DNA of 64,000 bases from Calothrix sp. PCC 7103 (GCF_000331305.1 NZ_KB217483.1:539534-603533), one strand, 5' to 3'. Shown: positions 1 to 9,029, counted from the stretch's first letter. Notes: generated from the sequence alone by a model not told the origin. Made by a program: numbers and translations.

Positions 1-821
1 GCAAATTGGTAGCGATGACTGGAGATGGTGTAAATGATGCCCCTGCTTTACGCTGTGCAAATATTGGCATTGCAATGGGTGTTACTGGCACTGATGTCAG
101 CAAGGAAGCTAGTGATATGATACTGCTGGATGACAATTTTGCTACAATTGTTCGCGCAGTTAAAGAAGGACGGGTTGTTTACGATAATATCCGCCGCTTT
201 ATTAAATATATTTTAGGTAGCAACATCGGTGAAGTTTTGACAGTAGCAGCAGCTCCCCTTATTGGTTTAGGCGGTGTTCCCCTCTCACCGCTGCAAATAC
301 TTTGGATGAATCTTGTTACCGATGGGCTACCAGCTTTAGCTTTGGCAATGGAACCTCCTGAACCTAATGTGATGCGTCGTCCTCCCTACAACTCCCATGA
401 GAGTATATTCGCACGTGGGCTAGGGTTTTATATTATCCGCATTGGTATTATTTTTGCAATTATCACTATTGCTCTGATGGTGTGGGCTTATAACTATACT
501 CAACAGTCAGGCGACCCCGAAAGATGGAAAACAATGGTGTTTACAACTTTGTGCCTAGCACAGATGGGTCATGCGCTGGCAATTCGTTCTAACACGCAAT
601 TAACTTTACAGTTGAATCCGTTCTCAAATCCTTACGTACTTGCCGCAGTTTCATTGACAACTATTTTACAACTAATGTTAATCTACGTTGCACCCTTACG
701 TAGTTTCTTTAACACTCACTTGTTAAGTTTGCCTGAACTAGCCATATCTGTAGGATTTAGCGCTTTGGTATTTGTCTGGATTGAACTAGAAAAGTTATTT
801 ATCAAGTATTTTCTACGGTAG
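1..821 (+). CDS. Cation-transporting P-type ATPase, PacL/Ca2+ type (C-terminal part)
   Basis: The 5' end lies outside the window; the frame is open from base 3. The visible part begins in the P-domain hinge motif [11 protein letters not shown], which binds Mg2+ and phosphate, and continues into the last membrane helices. The motif SNIGEVLTV in M5 and [16 protein letters not shown] in M6 are those of type IIA/IIB pumps (calcium-like), not of heavy-metal P1B pumps, so export of Ca2+, Mn2+ or a similar ion from the cytoplasm is most likely. About six hydrophobic segments follow the hinge, as expected for the family C-terminus. A metal-responsive two-component pair lies immediately downstream. 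The substrate is inferred from family only. Confidence 0.9.
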   Translation, partial: KLVAMTGDGVNDAPALRCANIGIAMGVTGTDVSKEASDMILLDDNFATIVRAVKEGRVVYDNIRRFIKYILGSNIGEVLTVAAAPLIGLGGVPLSPLQILWMNLVTDGLPALALAMEPPEPNVMRRPPYNSHESIFARGLGFYIIRIGIIFAIITIALMVWAYNYTQQSGDPERWKTMVFTTLCLAQMGHALAIRSNTQLTLQLNPFSNPYVLAAVSLTTILQLMLIYVAPLRSFFNTHLLSLPELAISVGFSALVFVWIELEKLFIKYFLR

Positions 822-839
822 CAAAAACAATCGATGATA

Positions 840-1051
840 TTTCATCCTGATTTCATTTTTACCTGCCATGATAATTTATAGCTCTGTAGACTCTTTGTTA
901 AAAAATTGGCTTTGATAACTCCTCTAGCACCAATGGGGCAAAAGAGTCTAATGAGTTTTCCTTAAACATTATTTTTTAAGGAAAATTTAACTTTTTCGTA
1001 GTTCATTATACAATTTTTCTTTAAAATCTAAAGATTTCATCCTGATTTCAT
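840..1051. promoter_or_regulatory. Two copies of a TTTCAT-N5-TTTCAT direct repeat (putative RppA/OmpR-type operators)
   Basis: The identical 17-mer TTTCATCCTGATTTCAT occurs at 840-856, just after the ATPase stop codon, and again at 1035-1051, upstream of the response regulator gene. Each is a hexamer repeated with 11-bp periodicity, the geometry used by OmpR/PhoB-family dimers. The 276 bp between the two genes hold no other gene. Autoregulation by the adjacent response regulator is an inference. Confidence 0.6.
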
Positions 1052-1145
1052 CAAACCCTGTCAAGCTTATCTCTAGGGGATAACCCAGTTACTAACTATG
1101 CTTATTTTACAAACTGAAAACGAAATTTTAACTACTCAATTTGAT

Positions 1146-1850
1146 ATGCGGGTATTGCTAGTCGAAGATGAGCCGGATTTAGGAGCAGCTATCAAGCGTA
1201 CTCTCAATCAACATATGTATTTAGTTGATTGGGTAATGGATGGTACAGAAGCGTGGGCATATCTAGAAAATAGCTCGGCGCAATATACTGTAGCTATTCT
1301 CGATTGGATGGTTCCAGGCTTTACTGGTTTAGAGTTGTGTAAAAAAATACGTTTGAAAGGAAATTCTCTACCTGTTTTAATGCTTACTGCTAGAGATAGG
1401 ATGGAAGATAAGATTGCTGGTTTAGATGCAGGCGCCGATGATTACCTAGTAAAACCGTTTGGAATGGGAGAACTATTGGCAAGGTTACGAGCTTTGCAGC
1501 GTCGTTCGCCGCAGTTCCAACCTCGACAACTCGCTGTTGGTAATCTTAGTCTAGATTATAGTCGCAGCGCAGTTGTTAATCAAAATGCATCAGGAGAAAA
1601 ACAGGTAATTTCTCTAACCAATAAAGAATTCCAACTTCTGGAATATTTTATGAAGCATCCCAACCAAATTGTTACTACTGAACAAATTCGCAATCAACTA
1701 TGGGAAGTAAATGCAGAAACAGGTAGTAATGTGGTGGCAGCACAAATACGTTTGTTGCGTCGCAAGCTAACTAACAGTGGTTGCACTAACCCAATTGAAA
1801 CTTTGCACGGTCTGGGATATCGACTTAATTCGACTGATGAATCAAAATAA
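1146..1850 (+). CDS. rppA: OmpR-family response regulator, RppA/NrsR-like
   Basis: Two-domain response regulator of 234 residues. An N-terminal receiver starts MRVLLVEDEPDLG, with the phosphoacceptor D53 in AILDWMVPG and the conserved lysine in DYLVKPFG. A C-terminal winged helix ends in the typical ETLHGLGYRLN. The start at 1146 is chosen because the receiver fold begins there; an in-frame ATG at 1098 would add 16 residues with no family match. It overlaps the kinase gene by 14 bp, so the two are translationally coupled. Cyanobacterial homologues (RppA/NrsR) control redox or nickel responses. The NrsD-like exporter 4 kb downstream favours a metal role, but the signal is not proven by sequence. 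Confidence 0.85.
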   Translation: MRVLLVEDEPDLGAAIKRTLNQHMYLVDWVMDGTEAWAYLENSSAQYTVAILDWMVPGFTGLELCKKIRLKGNSLPVLMLTARDRMEDKIAGLDAGADDYLVKPFGMGELLARLRALQRRSPQFQPRQLAVGNLSLDYSRSAVVNQNASGEKQVISLTNKEFQLLEYFMKHPNQIVTTEQIRNQLWEVNAETGSNVVAAQIRLLRRKLTNSGCTNPIETLHGLGYRLNSTDESK

Positions 1851-3249
1851 ACTTTTTCGGCTTACTCGCGTTCGTTTAGCTCTGTACTATGCGCTTGTCA
1901 TGGGTTTAATATTAAGCCTATGTGCTTTCGGTTTTTACAGAGCAGTGTTTCATGCTCATGTGGTAGCTTTAGACAATGAAATCGAGTCGGTAGCCGGAAC
2001 ACTCCACGACAGTATCGAGCTAAAACTACTGCAACCTGGACGTTTGGAACCAATTGCACAACAGCTATTTCCAAACATAGATAATTGTACCATTGGAGCT
2101 AGTTGTATTCAACAACCACTCGATTCTAAACGTCATTTTTTAGGTATTGTTACCAAAAGTAGCTACTACGTGCGGTTTTTTGATACTTCCGGAAAATTGA
2201 TTGCTACAGCTGGTTCTTATCCACAGGGTTTACCCACTGTTTTTAATCAAAAAACTTGGCAGTTTATTAAAGATAGCAAGGGCGAAGAGTACCATCAAAT
2301 TACTGTAGATTTGCATACTCAAAGTTATCAAGATTGGGGCTATATGCAAGTTGGGCGAAGTTTGGAAGAGTTTAATGGTTATCTCGATAGTGTAAAATTA
2401 ACTTTAGCATTAGGGTTGCCAATGGCAATGGCAATGATTGCTCTTGCATCTTGGTGGTTAGCAGGATTAGCAATGCAGCCAATATACCAATCCTATCGGC
2501 AAATCCAACAGTTTACAGCTGATGCTGCACACGAATTACGAACACCTTTAGCTGCAAGTGGCGCCACTGTAGAGTCAGCGTTGCTATCGCCACAATTAGC
2601 TCAAGAAGAAACGCGCGATATTTTACAAACTATACACCGTCAAAATCAGCGACTTACAACTTTAGTTGCTGATTTACTAATGTTAGTACGTTTAGATAAA
2701 CAACCTATTAAACAACGAGATATTTGTTGTCTAAATGATATTGTTAGCGATTTAATAGAAGAATTTGAAGCAATGGCAAATGCCGCAGAAATAACGCTAA
2801 CATCTGTAATACTAGTGTATCAACCGTTAAATATTATTGGTAATACTGACCAGCTTTATCGTTTAATTTCTAATTTAATTGTTAATGCTATTCAATACAC
2901 ACCTAGAGGAGGAGAGGTAACAGTATTTTTAAATAGAAGCGATAATTATGCTGTAATTAAAGTCCAAGATACGGGTATTGGTATTCCCCAACATGAACTT
3001 CCTCACATTTTTGACCGTTTTTACCGTGTTGCGAGTGACCGTTCTCGCACCACTGGTGGTTCAGGCTTAGGTTTAGCTATTGTAAACGCGATAGTTACTG
3101 TACATAGAGGTAAATTAAATGTCGAAAGTCAATTGGGCGAAGGTAGCACCTTTACAGTTCAATTACCTTTGGATGTCACTGCTTTTAAAAAGAAAAGTTC
3201 TATTTCTTTATTTAAAAGACTGTATTACAGCTTACGTAAGCCTAAGTAA
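1837..3249 (+). CDS. rppB: Membrane sensor histidine kinase, RppB/NrsS-like
   Basis: Partner kinase of the preceding regulator, 470 residues from the ATG at 1837 that overlaps the regulator stop. A first membrane helix lies at about residues 12-34 and a second near 188-212. Between them is an extracytoplasmic sensor of about 150 residues with two cysteines (NCTIGASC) that could bind metal or form a disulfide. The cytoplasmic part has the H-box HELRTPLAA with H232, the N-box NAIQYTPRGG, the G1 box DTGIGIP and the G2 box SGLGLAIV. No obvious HAMP domain is seen. A longer frame to 1777 exists but has no membrane-protein start. Sensing of Ni2+ or redox state is inferred from RppB/NrsS homology. 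Confidence 0.85.
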   Translation: MNQNKLFRLTRVRLALYYALVMGLILSLCAFGFYRAVFHAHVVALDNEIESVAGTLHDSIELKLLQPGRLEPIAQQLFPNIDNCTIGASCIQQPLDSKRHFLGIVTKSSYYVRFFDTSGKLIATAGSYPQGLPTVFNQKTWQFIKDSKGEEYHQITVDLHTQSYQDWGYMQVGRSLEEFNGYLDSVKLTLALGLPMAMAMIALASWWLAGLAMQPIYQSYRQIQQFTADAAHELRTPLAASGATVESALLSPQLAQEETRDILQTIHRQNQRLTTLVADLLMLVRLDKQPIKQRDICCLNDIVSDLIEEFEAMANAAEITLTSVILVYQPLNIIGNTDQLYRLISNLIVNAIQYTPRGGEVTVFLNRSDNYAVIKVQDTGIGIPQHELPHIFDRFYRVASDRSRTTGGSGLGLAIVNAIVTVHRGKLNVESQLGEGSTFTVQLPLDVTAFKKKSSISLFKRLYYSLRKPK

Positions 3250-3266
3250 AATATTTTGTAAATTAC

Positions 3267-4418
3267 CTATAGTAGTTTTTCAAACTTAGAAACAATTATT
3301 AACTGTTTAAGCAGCATCTCCACCGGAGTCCAAGCATAAACAACATTACGCAAACTGTATAATAGCGGATTTTTAATATGTTCTATTTGCCCAGACTGAC
3401 GCGATTGCTTGACTATATGGGAAGTTCGCTTAATTCGGTAAGACTCGTAAAGCTTTAATCCCTCCTGCAAGGTAGAACTTAATTGAAGAGAGTCAGCCAA
3501 AATTATTGCATCCTCAATTGTAGAAGCGGCGCCTTGATTCATGTCAGGTGTCATCGGGTGGGCAGCATCTCCAAGCAGAGTTACACGCTGACTACTCCAC
3601 GTGACCAAAGGGTCTGCATCATACACATCGGTTTGTATAATTGATGAATTGGGTGTACTAGTAATAATTTCGCAAACAGGAAAACACCAATTTTGATAGC
3701 GCTTCAAAAGTAATGCTGATCGGTGATCAACAACAGCTTTTCCTGGTGGAGTTAAATACGTAGCGTACCAACATAAAGTTCCATCTCCCAACGGTGTGCA
3801 GCCAAAACGCATATCGCGACCTAAGATTGAAAGATAAGTACCATCTTTCAGTAAATTACTGCTGTCACAAAGACCACGCCAAGCAGTGTAGCCAGAGTAA
3901 TGTAACTGTGTATCAGGGAATAATTGGCGCCGCACCACCGAATGAATACCATCGGCGCCGATAAGTAAATCTCCTTCAACTTCTTGACCGTTTTCTAAAG
4001 TCAACACAACATGTGTATCATATTCTTTGTAACTAGTTGCTTTGTTCCCAATATGTAATCCAGATTCACCAAATGCTGTGAGTAAAATTTGATGCAAGCA
4101 ACCTCGGTTGATTGTGATGATGGAATCACCTAGTCTTTCTTCTAAAGCGCTCAAAGAAACTTCTTTTAAAATCTTTCCTTGCCAAGTTTTCATTTGCACC
4201 TGACAAATTTTGTGTCCTGCTTTAAGTGCGGATTTATCTAAGTCGATGTGGCGAAGAGCAAGCAGAGCATTAGGTGCAAGTGCAAGTCCCCAACCAATGG
4301 GTAGTAGCTTAGATGCTTTTTCGTAAATTTCGACTTCAAATCCAAGTCGTTGCAGGGCAATAGCTACAGTTAATCCTCCAATTCCGGTGCCAACAATTAG
4401 AACTTTTCTCAGTGTCAT
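3267..4418 (-). CDS. FAD-dependent aromatic-type monooxygenase
   Basis: Class A flavoprotein monooxygenase of 383 residues. The N-terminus has the Rossmann motif VGTGIGGLTVAIAL; the middle has the DG motif GADGIHSVVRR, which binds FAD and NAD(P)H; and LLGDAAHPMTPDMNQGA is the GD motif touching the FAD ribityl chain. The length is normal for the group that includes salicylate hydroxylase-, UbiH- and TetX-like enzymes, and the substrate cannot be read from sequence. It starts 6 nt after the stop of the SUKH-like gene, with which it forms an operon divergent from a TetR regulator. This suggests induction by a small hydrophobic molecule. Confidence 0.82.
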   Translation of the reverse strand: MTLRKVLIVGTGIGGLTVAIALQRLGFEVEIYEKASKLLPIGWGLALAPNALLALRHIDLDKSALKAGHKICQVQMKTWQGKILKEVSLSALEERLGDSIITINRGCLHQILLTAFGESGLHIGNKATSYKEYDTHVVLTLENGQEVEGDLLIGADGIHSVVRRQLFPDTQLHYSGYTAWRGLCDSSNLLKDGTYLSILGRDMRFGCTPLGDGTLCWYATYLTPPGKAVVDHRSALLLKRYQNWCFPVCEIITSTPNSSIIQTDVYDADPLVTWSSQRVTLLGDAAHPMTPDMNQGAASTIEDAIILADSLQLSSTLQEGLKLYESYRIKRTSHIVKQSRQSGQIEHIKNPLLYSLRNVVYAWTPVEMLLKQLIIVSKFEKLL

Positions 4419-4424
4419 ATAAAA

Positions 4425-5069
4425 CTATGCGCGCTCAAATACGTTTTTATCAAGCTCAAAAACTGTACTATCAACTTCTTGACTAGACTCCACAGCATGT
4501 TCACAGCAAGATGTGATAAATAAAACTAAATCGGTAAGACTATTAAATTTGATTTGCTTTGACAAAAATTGCTCATTGATTTTAGTTGGATGTAGTTTTG
4601 TTCCATTCAAGAAATATATAGCAAATTTTTCTCTCTCTAAATTAGCAATGCAATAACTTTGATTGTTTCCATTACTACAAGTGAAAATAGGTAGTAAATC
4701 GAGAGGACATTGACCTAGTTTTAGATGATTATGTCCTGCTAGAGCGTATTCTAGAGAAGGGAATTTAATTGCAATTAGGTTATTATCATATTTCACGTTA
4801 ATCTGATTAGCCTGTGATAAGTCACTTTGCCATTTATCCTTAATTTTTAGTGACTCGATTGAATATCCTGTTGCATTGGGTTCATTAATTAGTCCGTTAT
4901 GCCATTGATAAAATTCATAAAGTTCTTCTGGTAATGTCCAAGAAAAATCTTGAATCTGTTCGTCAATTTTTGTACGAGTCAAACCAGCTTGTAGGCACCT
5001 TGCGAGATATGATGATTTTTCTTGGATTAACTCGTCAAGTCTATGTAGAGCTTCCATTAAAGTTGACAT
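4425..5069 (-). CDS. SMI1/KNR4 (SUKH) family protein
   Basis: Protein of 214 residues with the SUKH signature near residues 35-60 (SWTLPEELYEFYQWHNGL) and a later GN-rich strand. The fold is known from yeast Smi1 and from immunity proteins of polymorphic toxins, but many cyanobacterial copies stand alone without a toxin, as here. A strong Shine-Dalgarno (AGGAGGTG) sits 8 nt before the ATG. It is the first gene of a two-gene operon with the FAD monooxygenase. No toxin gene is visible nearby, so a toxin-immunity role is not supported. Confidence 0.7.
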   Translation of the reverse strand: MSTLMEALHRLDELIQEKSSYLARCLQAGLTRTKIDEQIQDFSWTLPEELYEFYQWHNGLINEPNATGYSIESLKIKDKWQSDLSQANQINVKYDNNLIAIKFPSLEYALAGHNHLKLGQCPLDLLPIFTCSNGNNQSYCIANLEREKFAIYFLNGTKLHPTKINEQFLSKQIKFNSLTDLVLFITSCCEHAVESSQEVDSTVFELDKNVFERA

Positions 5070-5113
5070 AGTATTTCACCTCCTGTTTTTAAGTTTTAAA
5101 CCTTGTCTATTAT

Positions 5114-5134
5114 TATGTGAGTGATAGCTCATAT
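5114..5134. promoter_or_regulatory. Putative TetR operator between divergent genes
   Basis: The 95-bp gap between the SUKH-like gene and the TetR gene contains a dyad, TGAG-N6-CTCA, with partly matching flanks (core 5118-5131). Its size and position fit a TetR-type operator controlling both directions. This is based only on symmetry and location. Confidence 0.35.
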
Positions 5135-5164
5135 TCGCAACTCGCATTAATTAAGGAGCCATAA

Positions 5165-5797
5165 ATGCCGCATCGCATCCGCACAAAAGCCCGAAAAATA
5201 CCACAGCAAGAGCGCTCACGTATAACTGTTGAAGCTATTTTGACGGCAACTACTCACATTCTTATCAAAGAGGGATACGATACTGCTAGTACAAATAAAA
5301 TTGCAGAACGTGCGGGTGTAAGTATTGGTTCGCTATATCAGTATTTTCCAAGCAAAGAAGCAATTGTGGCTGCACTAATTGAAAACCACGCGCAGTCAAT
5401 GATTTGTATAATTGAAGCAAAGTTGGAGCTTGTATCAGACGCACCGATTGAAAGTGCTTTATGCGAATTGGTTAAAGCTTGTATTCAAGCCAATGCAATT
5501 AATCCAAAGCTTCACAAAGTTTTACTTGAGCAAGTGCCACGCATTGGTCAACTTGAAAAAGTTACCGAAGTCGAGAAATCCCTTAGAGCAATGATTCGCA
5601 GTTACCTTAAGGATAAATGCGACCAAATTCAACCTCAAAATCTTGATCTAGCAGCTTTTATTCTTGCCCATACCCTTGAAAACCTAATCCATGCTGCACT
5701 GGGAGAACCTGATTTTCTAGTGGATGAACAATTTGAACAGGAGCTTATAGCCTTGTTAATACGTTACCTCCAATCCGATTTGGTCGTCGGTTCATAG
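5165..5797 (+). CDS. TetR/AcrR-family transcriptional regulator
   Basis: A 210-residue repressor-type protein. The N-terminal helix-turn-helix is at about residues 15-62 (STNKIAERAGVSIGSLYQYF, the classic recognition helix), followed by an all-helical ligand domain. AAGGAG lies 6 nt before the ATG. It is divergent from the SUKH/monooxygenase operon and about 110 bp upstream of the MFS exporter in the same direction. It may control either neighbour; the ligand is unknown. Confidence 0.85.
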   Translation: MPHRIRTKARKIPQQERSRITVEAILTATTHILIKEGYDTASTNKIAERAGVSIGSLYQYFPSKEAIVAALIENHAQSMICIIEAKLELVSDAPIESALCELVKACIQANAINPKLHKVLLEQVPRIGQLEKVTEVEKSLRAMIRSYLKDKCDQIQPQNLDLAAFILAHTLENLIHAALGEPDFLVDEQFEQELIALLIRYLQSDLVVGS

Positions 5798-5906
5798 CAT
5801 CCTGCCTGACCTACGCACAATCTTCAATAAAAAACTATCCCCCCCTACCCCATATCTGATAAAATTTTTATTAAAAACAATCTATATTAATATCCCCTTT
5901 GGCTCA

Positions 5907-7301
5907 ATGAATCGCTTTACGCTTTTTCACAGCTTAAGAAACTCGATTTTTGCGCGTCTTTATGCTGCCCAAACTACTAGTCTGTTGGGAGATGCACTAA
6001 CCTGGGTTGGTCTAGCCTTGCTCGCTTTTGAATTAGCAGGTCCTAAATCGGCGGTTGTGTTATCTAGTGCCTTGACGTTGCGCGTTACCGCTTTTGTACT
6101 ACTTTCACCACTAGCAGGCGCCATCGCTGACCGTTTCGACCGTAAACAAATCATGGTCATCACCCACGTTATCCGTATGGTGATTGTAGGTTTACTGCCG
6201 TTAGTAACACAAATATGGCAAATATATATTTTGATATTTGCCCTGAATGTTTTTAATGCCTTTTTTACACCAACTTACCAAGCGACGATTCCATTGGTAA
6301 CGGGACAGAATGATTACGCGCAAGCAATAGCGTTATCAAGCGCAACATATCAATTACTCGGTGTTCTTGGCCCCGGTATTGCTGGTAGTGTTGCGGCTTT
6401 TGTTGGTGCAAGGCAAGTTTTCTTTCTTGACGCACTGACTTTTTTAATTGCAGCAGTATTGATTTTTACTTTGCCTAACGTACTTCGAGTTGAGCAAAAT
6501 CAACAGTCTTTAAGCAGAGGCAGAACTTGGCATGATATCAAAAACGGTACTACTCGTTTATTTGGTGATACATCTATCCGTTACAGTTTGTTCATGCAAT
6601 TAGTCGCCTCTATTGCTGGAGCGCAAATTTTAGTAAATACCGTTGGTTATGTGCAAGGGACATTAAAACTAGGAAATGTTCAGTATGGCTGGGTTATGGC
6701 TGCGTTTGGTATTGGCGCCACCATTTCTGCTGTAGCTGTTGGCACCGCTGGCAATCGTTTTGCTCGTACAAGTGTAGTACTGTTCGGTGCCGTGCTGATA
6801 ACTCTGGCATTACTACCCGCGAATTACGCTAATTTACCAATCTTGATGTGTTTATGGTTGTTAGCAGGGGCAGGACAAAACTGTGTTAACTTACCGACAC
6901 AGACTTTGATTGCTGACCGCATTCCTACTGATGCTCAAGGACGAGTATATGGCGCCCATTTTGCTTGGAGTCATTTATGGTGGGCTATTTCGTATCCATT
7001 GGCTGGATGGTTGGGTAGTCATTTTGTTCAAACAGAGTTTATGTACGGTAGTTTGATTGGTTTAGCGTTGCTAGCTATTGTGCAAATTATTTTTCAACCA
7101 CATGGACATTCTCACGAACACTTACATTATCCAATTTCACATGAACACAAACATATTCATGATGAGCATCATCAACATGAGCATTCCGAGGGAATTTCTA
7201 TGAACGAAGCTCATACTCATTCTCACGAACATGCAACGACTATTAATCATAACCACTCTCACTCTCATGGTGATATCCACCATCGTCATAGCCACAGTTA
7301 A
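5907..7301 (+). CDS. MFS exporter with histidine-rich C-terminal tail, NrsD-like
   Basis: A 464-residue major facilitator protein of the DHA3 type, with about 12 membrane segments and the loop motif GAIADRFDRKQIM between helices 2 and 3. The last 67 residues, cytoplasmic by the usual topology, contain about 25 histidines in HxH and HHxH runs. This matches the architecture of the nickel exporter NrsD of Synechocystis, whose operon is controlled by NrsRS (RppAB). Together with the RppAB pair upstream it suggests Ni2+/Co2+ efflux. Binding of metal by the tail is known for the family; the specific metal here is inferred. Confidence 0.8.
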   Translation: MNRFTLFHSLRNSIFARLYAAQTTSLLGDALTWVGLALLAFELAGPKSAVVLSSALTLRVTAFVLLSPLAGAIADRFDRKQIMVITHVIRMVIVGLLPLVTQIWQIYILIFALNVFNAFFTPTYQATIPLVTGQNDYAQAIALSSATYQLLGVLGPGIAGSVAAFVGARQVFFLDALTFLIAAVLIFTLPNVLRVEQNQQSLSRGRTWHDIKNGTTRLFGDTSIRYSLFMQLVASIAGAQILVNTVGYVQGTLKLGNVQYGWVMAAFGIGATISAVAVGTAGNRFARTSVVLFGAVLITLALLPANYANLPILMCLWLLAGAGQNCVNLPTQTLIADRIPTDAQGRVYGAHFAWSHLWWAISYPLAGWLGSHFVQTEFMYGSLIGLALLAIVQIIFQPHGHSHEHLHYPISHEHKHIHDEHHQHEHSEGISMNEAHTHSHEHATTINHNHSHSHGDIHHRHSHS

Positions 7302-7424
7302 TGTTACAAATCCTACTTATGTTGATGTCCAAGCATTGGTAAATATGGGTGCGCGTTACAGGTACTTCTATGATGGAAAAAGCCTAGCAGCTATTTTGTG
7401 GAGCAGCACCGCAGTCACAAAATT

Positions 7425-7880
7425 TTACTCAACTTTTTTTGTAGAATGTACTGAAATATAGTCTTCTAAAAACTGCTTTAACTGCGGGTTAGCATTACAG
7501 TCAAAACCAGCCTCTTCGGCTTTTGAGAATATTTGTTCTGGTGTTAATCCTTGCCGTGTTGCTAAATTCATAAACGCCATTGCACCTGCGCGCATTCCGC
7601 TTGCACAGTGAATCAAAGCTGGTTTGGGTAAATCATCAATTTGCTTGAGTACTTCCGTTGTTAAATCTTCGTTAATTGCATTCGGCTTAACGGGGATGTT
7701 TTTATATTGCAATCCAGCAGATTCGACAAGTTGTTGCTCCGATGTCAAAAAACCTTGCTCGTCAGTAGAACGCAAATTGAGTACGGACTTAAACCCAGAT
7801 TGTGCCGCTTGTTGAAGTTGTTCTGGTGTTAGCTGTCCGCTAACTGTCAGTTCGTCTGAAATCTTCTTAACGTTTTCCAT
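7425..7880 (-). CDS. DUF442 rhodanese-like / BLH-phosphatase-like protein
   Basis: A 151-residue single-domain protein of the DUF442 (beta-lactamase-hydrolase-associated) family. The catalytic loop HCASGMRAG gives C92 and R97, a six-residue rhodanese-type loop. The N-terminus (ISDELTVSGQLTPEQLQQAA) is diagnostic of the family. In BLH proteins this domain is fused to a persulfide dioxygenase and acts as a sulfurtransferase. Here it stands alone, divergent from an ArsR-fold gene with cysteines placed as in BigR. Sulfide or persulfide detoxification is therefore the favoured role; a protein-phosphatase role is the alternative. GAAGGT precedes the start. Confidence 0.72.
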   Translation of the reverse strand: MENVKKISDELTVSGQLTPEQLQQAAQSGFKSVLNLRSTDEQGFLTSEQQLVESAGLQYKNIPVKPNAINEDLTTEVLKQIDDLPKPALIHCASGMRAGAMAFMNLATRQGLTPEQIFSKAEEAGFDCNANPQLKQFLEDYISVHSTKKVE

Positions 7881-7901
7881 TGGTTTACCTTCGCTTTATC
7901 T

Positions 7902-7933
7902 ACCATATTATCATACAGTAATATGGTAATATG
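7902..7933. promoter_or_regulatory. Perfect 9-bp inverted repeat operator for the ArsR/BigR-like regulator
   Basis: ACCATATTA at 7902-7910 and TAATATGGT at 7919-7927 form a perfect dyad with an 8-bp spacer. A third half-site TAATATG follows at 7927-7933. It lies in the 81-bp gap between the DUF442 gene and the divergent regulator, where an autoregulatory ArsR-fold operator is expected. Confidence 0.6.
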
Positions 7934-7961
7934 TGTCAAAAGACAGAATTAATGAATTTAT

Positions 7962-8306
7962 ATGCTAGAGGTTTCTACTCAAGCTTTGGGAACAGTTGCG
8001 GAGTATTTTAAAGTTTTATCAGAAGTGAGCCGCTTACAAGTGTTGTGCAGTCTCAAGTCTGGAGCTAAAAATGTGACATCCATTATTGAGGTAACTGGGT
8101 TAGGACAAGCAAACGTTTCTAAGCACCTAAAGGTATTGACGCAAGCAGGCATGGTAGCTCGTAAGCCGCAGGGAATCAGCGTTTACTATGAAATTGCCGA
8201 CCCTGTAATTTTTGCTATATGTGATTTGGTCTGTGAGCGCCTTTCTATTCGTCTCGAAGAACAAACTCAGCAATTAGAGCAACTGCAAGCACTGCGTAAC
8301 CACTAA
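7962..8306 (+). CDS. ArsR-fold regulator, BigR/SqrR-like (persulfide-sensor type)
   Basis: A 114-residue winged-helix repressor with the recognition helix GLGQANVSKHLKVLTQAGMV. It lacks the CVCDLC arsenite site of true ArsR. Instead it has C29 in helix alpha-2 (RLQVLCSLKSG) and C87/C91 in the C-terminal helix, positions like those that form a di/tetrasulfide in BigR/SqrR. It is divergent from the DUF442 rhodanese-like gene with a perfect dyad between them, the arrangement of a sulfide-responsive repressor and its target. The cysteine alignment was done by eye. A different metal or thiol sensor remains possible. Confidence 0.75.
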   Translation: MLEVSTQALGTVAEYFKVLSEVSRLQVLCSLKSGAKNVTSIIEVTGLGQANVSKHLKVLTQAGMVARKPQGISVYYEIADPVIFAICDLVCERLSIRLEEQTQQLEQLQALRNH

Positions 8307-8429
8307 AATCGCCCCTCCATACGTGTTTTCTCAGATTCACTCCAAGATAAGCGGACACGGATGCGGGTAATCTCAAGAGACAGATTCATTGCCCTTCTAG
8401 CTATGGGTAAGACGCACCATTTATACAAA

Positions 8430-8464
8430 TGCGATTTTTAGCTGGCATTTAGTTAAAAATCGCA
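8430..8464. terminator. Hairpin between convergent genes
   Basis: TGCGATTTTTA at 8430-8440 pairs perfectly with TAAAAATCGCA at 8454-8464 around a 13-nt loop. It sits between the ends of the regulator gene and the FMN reductase gene. It could end transcription in both directions, although no long T-run follows it. Confidence 0.45.
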
Positions 8465-8483
8465 CTGCCTGCTATTTAAATGA

Positions 8484-9029
8484 CTAATTAACTCCTCGTA
8501 GTTTGCGAGTATTATCAACCAAGCTTTGAGCAAATTGATCAAATCTTTGAGAAAGCTTTTCGTCTAAAAGTTTACCTTCTGGGCTAAAAGCTTTCCATGC
8601 TTGACCAATAGCTATCTGCTCAAGGATAGACCATGTATGAGTCCATCTAAGAATTACTCTCAAATCGTTAAGGGCATTACTATTTTGTTGTCCACCCAAA
8701 ATACTAATTAACCCTGCTACTTTACCGGATAGTTGGTCAAAGCTCATTAAATCAAGAGCATTTTTTAGTACTCCACTAACACTGCCGTGGTACTCAGGTG
8801 TTACTAAAATTAGCCCGTCCGCGCGGCTAACAGTATCTTGCAAGCGTTTCACATCAGGATAATCTGGGTATTCGTCTCCTCCATCACAAAATGGTAATTT
8901 CATTTGTCTCAAATCCAGAATTTCGACTTCTGCACCTAGTGCTTGGACTCTTTGAGCAGCTAATTCTAGAGCCGTCTGGCTGTACGAATCAGTTCTTAAG
9001 CTACCTGCGATACCTACTATTTTGACCAT
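8484..9029 (-). CDS. NADPH-dependent FMN reductase family protein
   Basis: A 181-residue flavodoxin-fold oxidoreductase. GSLRTDSYSQ near the N-terminus is the FMN phosphate loop, and TPEYHGSVSGVLKNALDL is the family signature that contacts the isoalloxazine ring. The length is normal. Such proteins (ChrR, ArsH and quinone reductase relatives) use NAD(P)H to reduce quinones, azo dyes or metal oxyanions; the substrate is unknown. A truncated paralogue follows on the same strand upstream at 9198-9623. No regulator is adjacent on this strand. Confidence 0.85.
   Translation of the reverse strand: MVKIVGIAGSLRTDSYSQTALELAAQRVQALGAEVEILDLRQMKLPFCDGGDEYPDYPDVKRLQDTVSRADGLILVTPEYHGSVSGVLKNALDLMSFDQLSGKVAGLISILGGQQNSNALNDLRVILRWTHTWSILEQIAIGQAWKAFSPEGKLLDEKLSQRFDQFAQSLVDNTRKLRGVN

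Noticed and set aside
4425..5069. SUKH protein as immunity protein for an injection-system toxin
   Set aside because: It is over 40 kb from the operon and has no neighbouring toxin gene.
7231..7461. Open frame of 76 codons overlapping the histidine-rich exporter tail
   Set aside because: It is an alternate-frame reading of the CAT/CAC-rich tail codons and has no ribosome site or family match.
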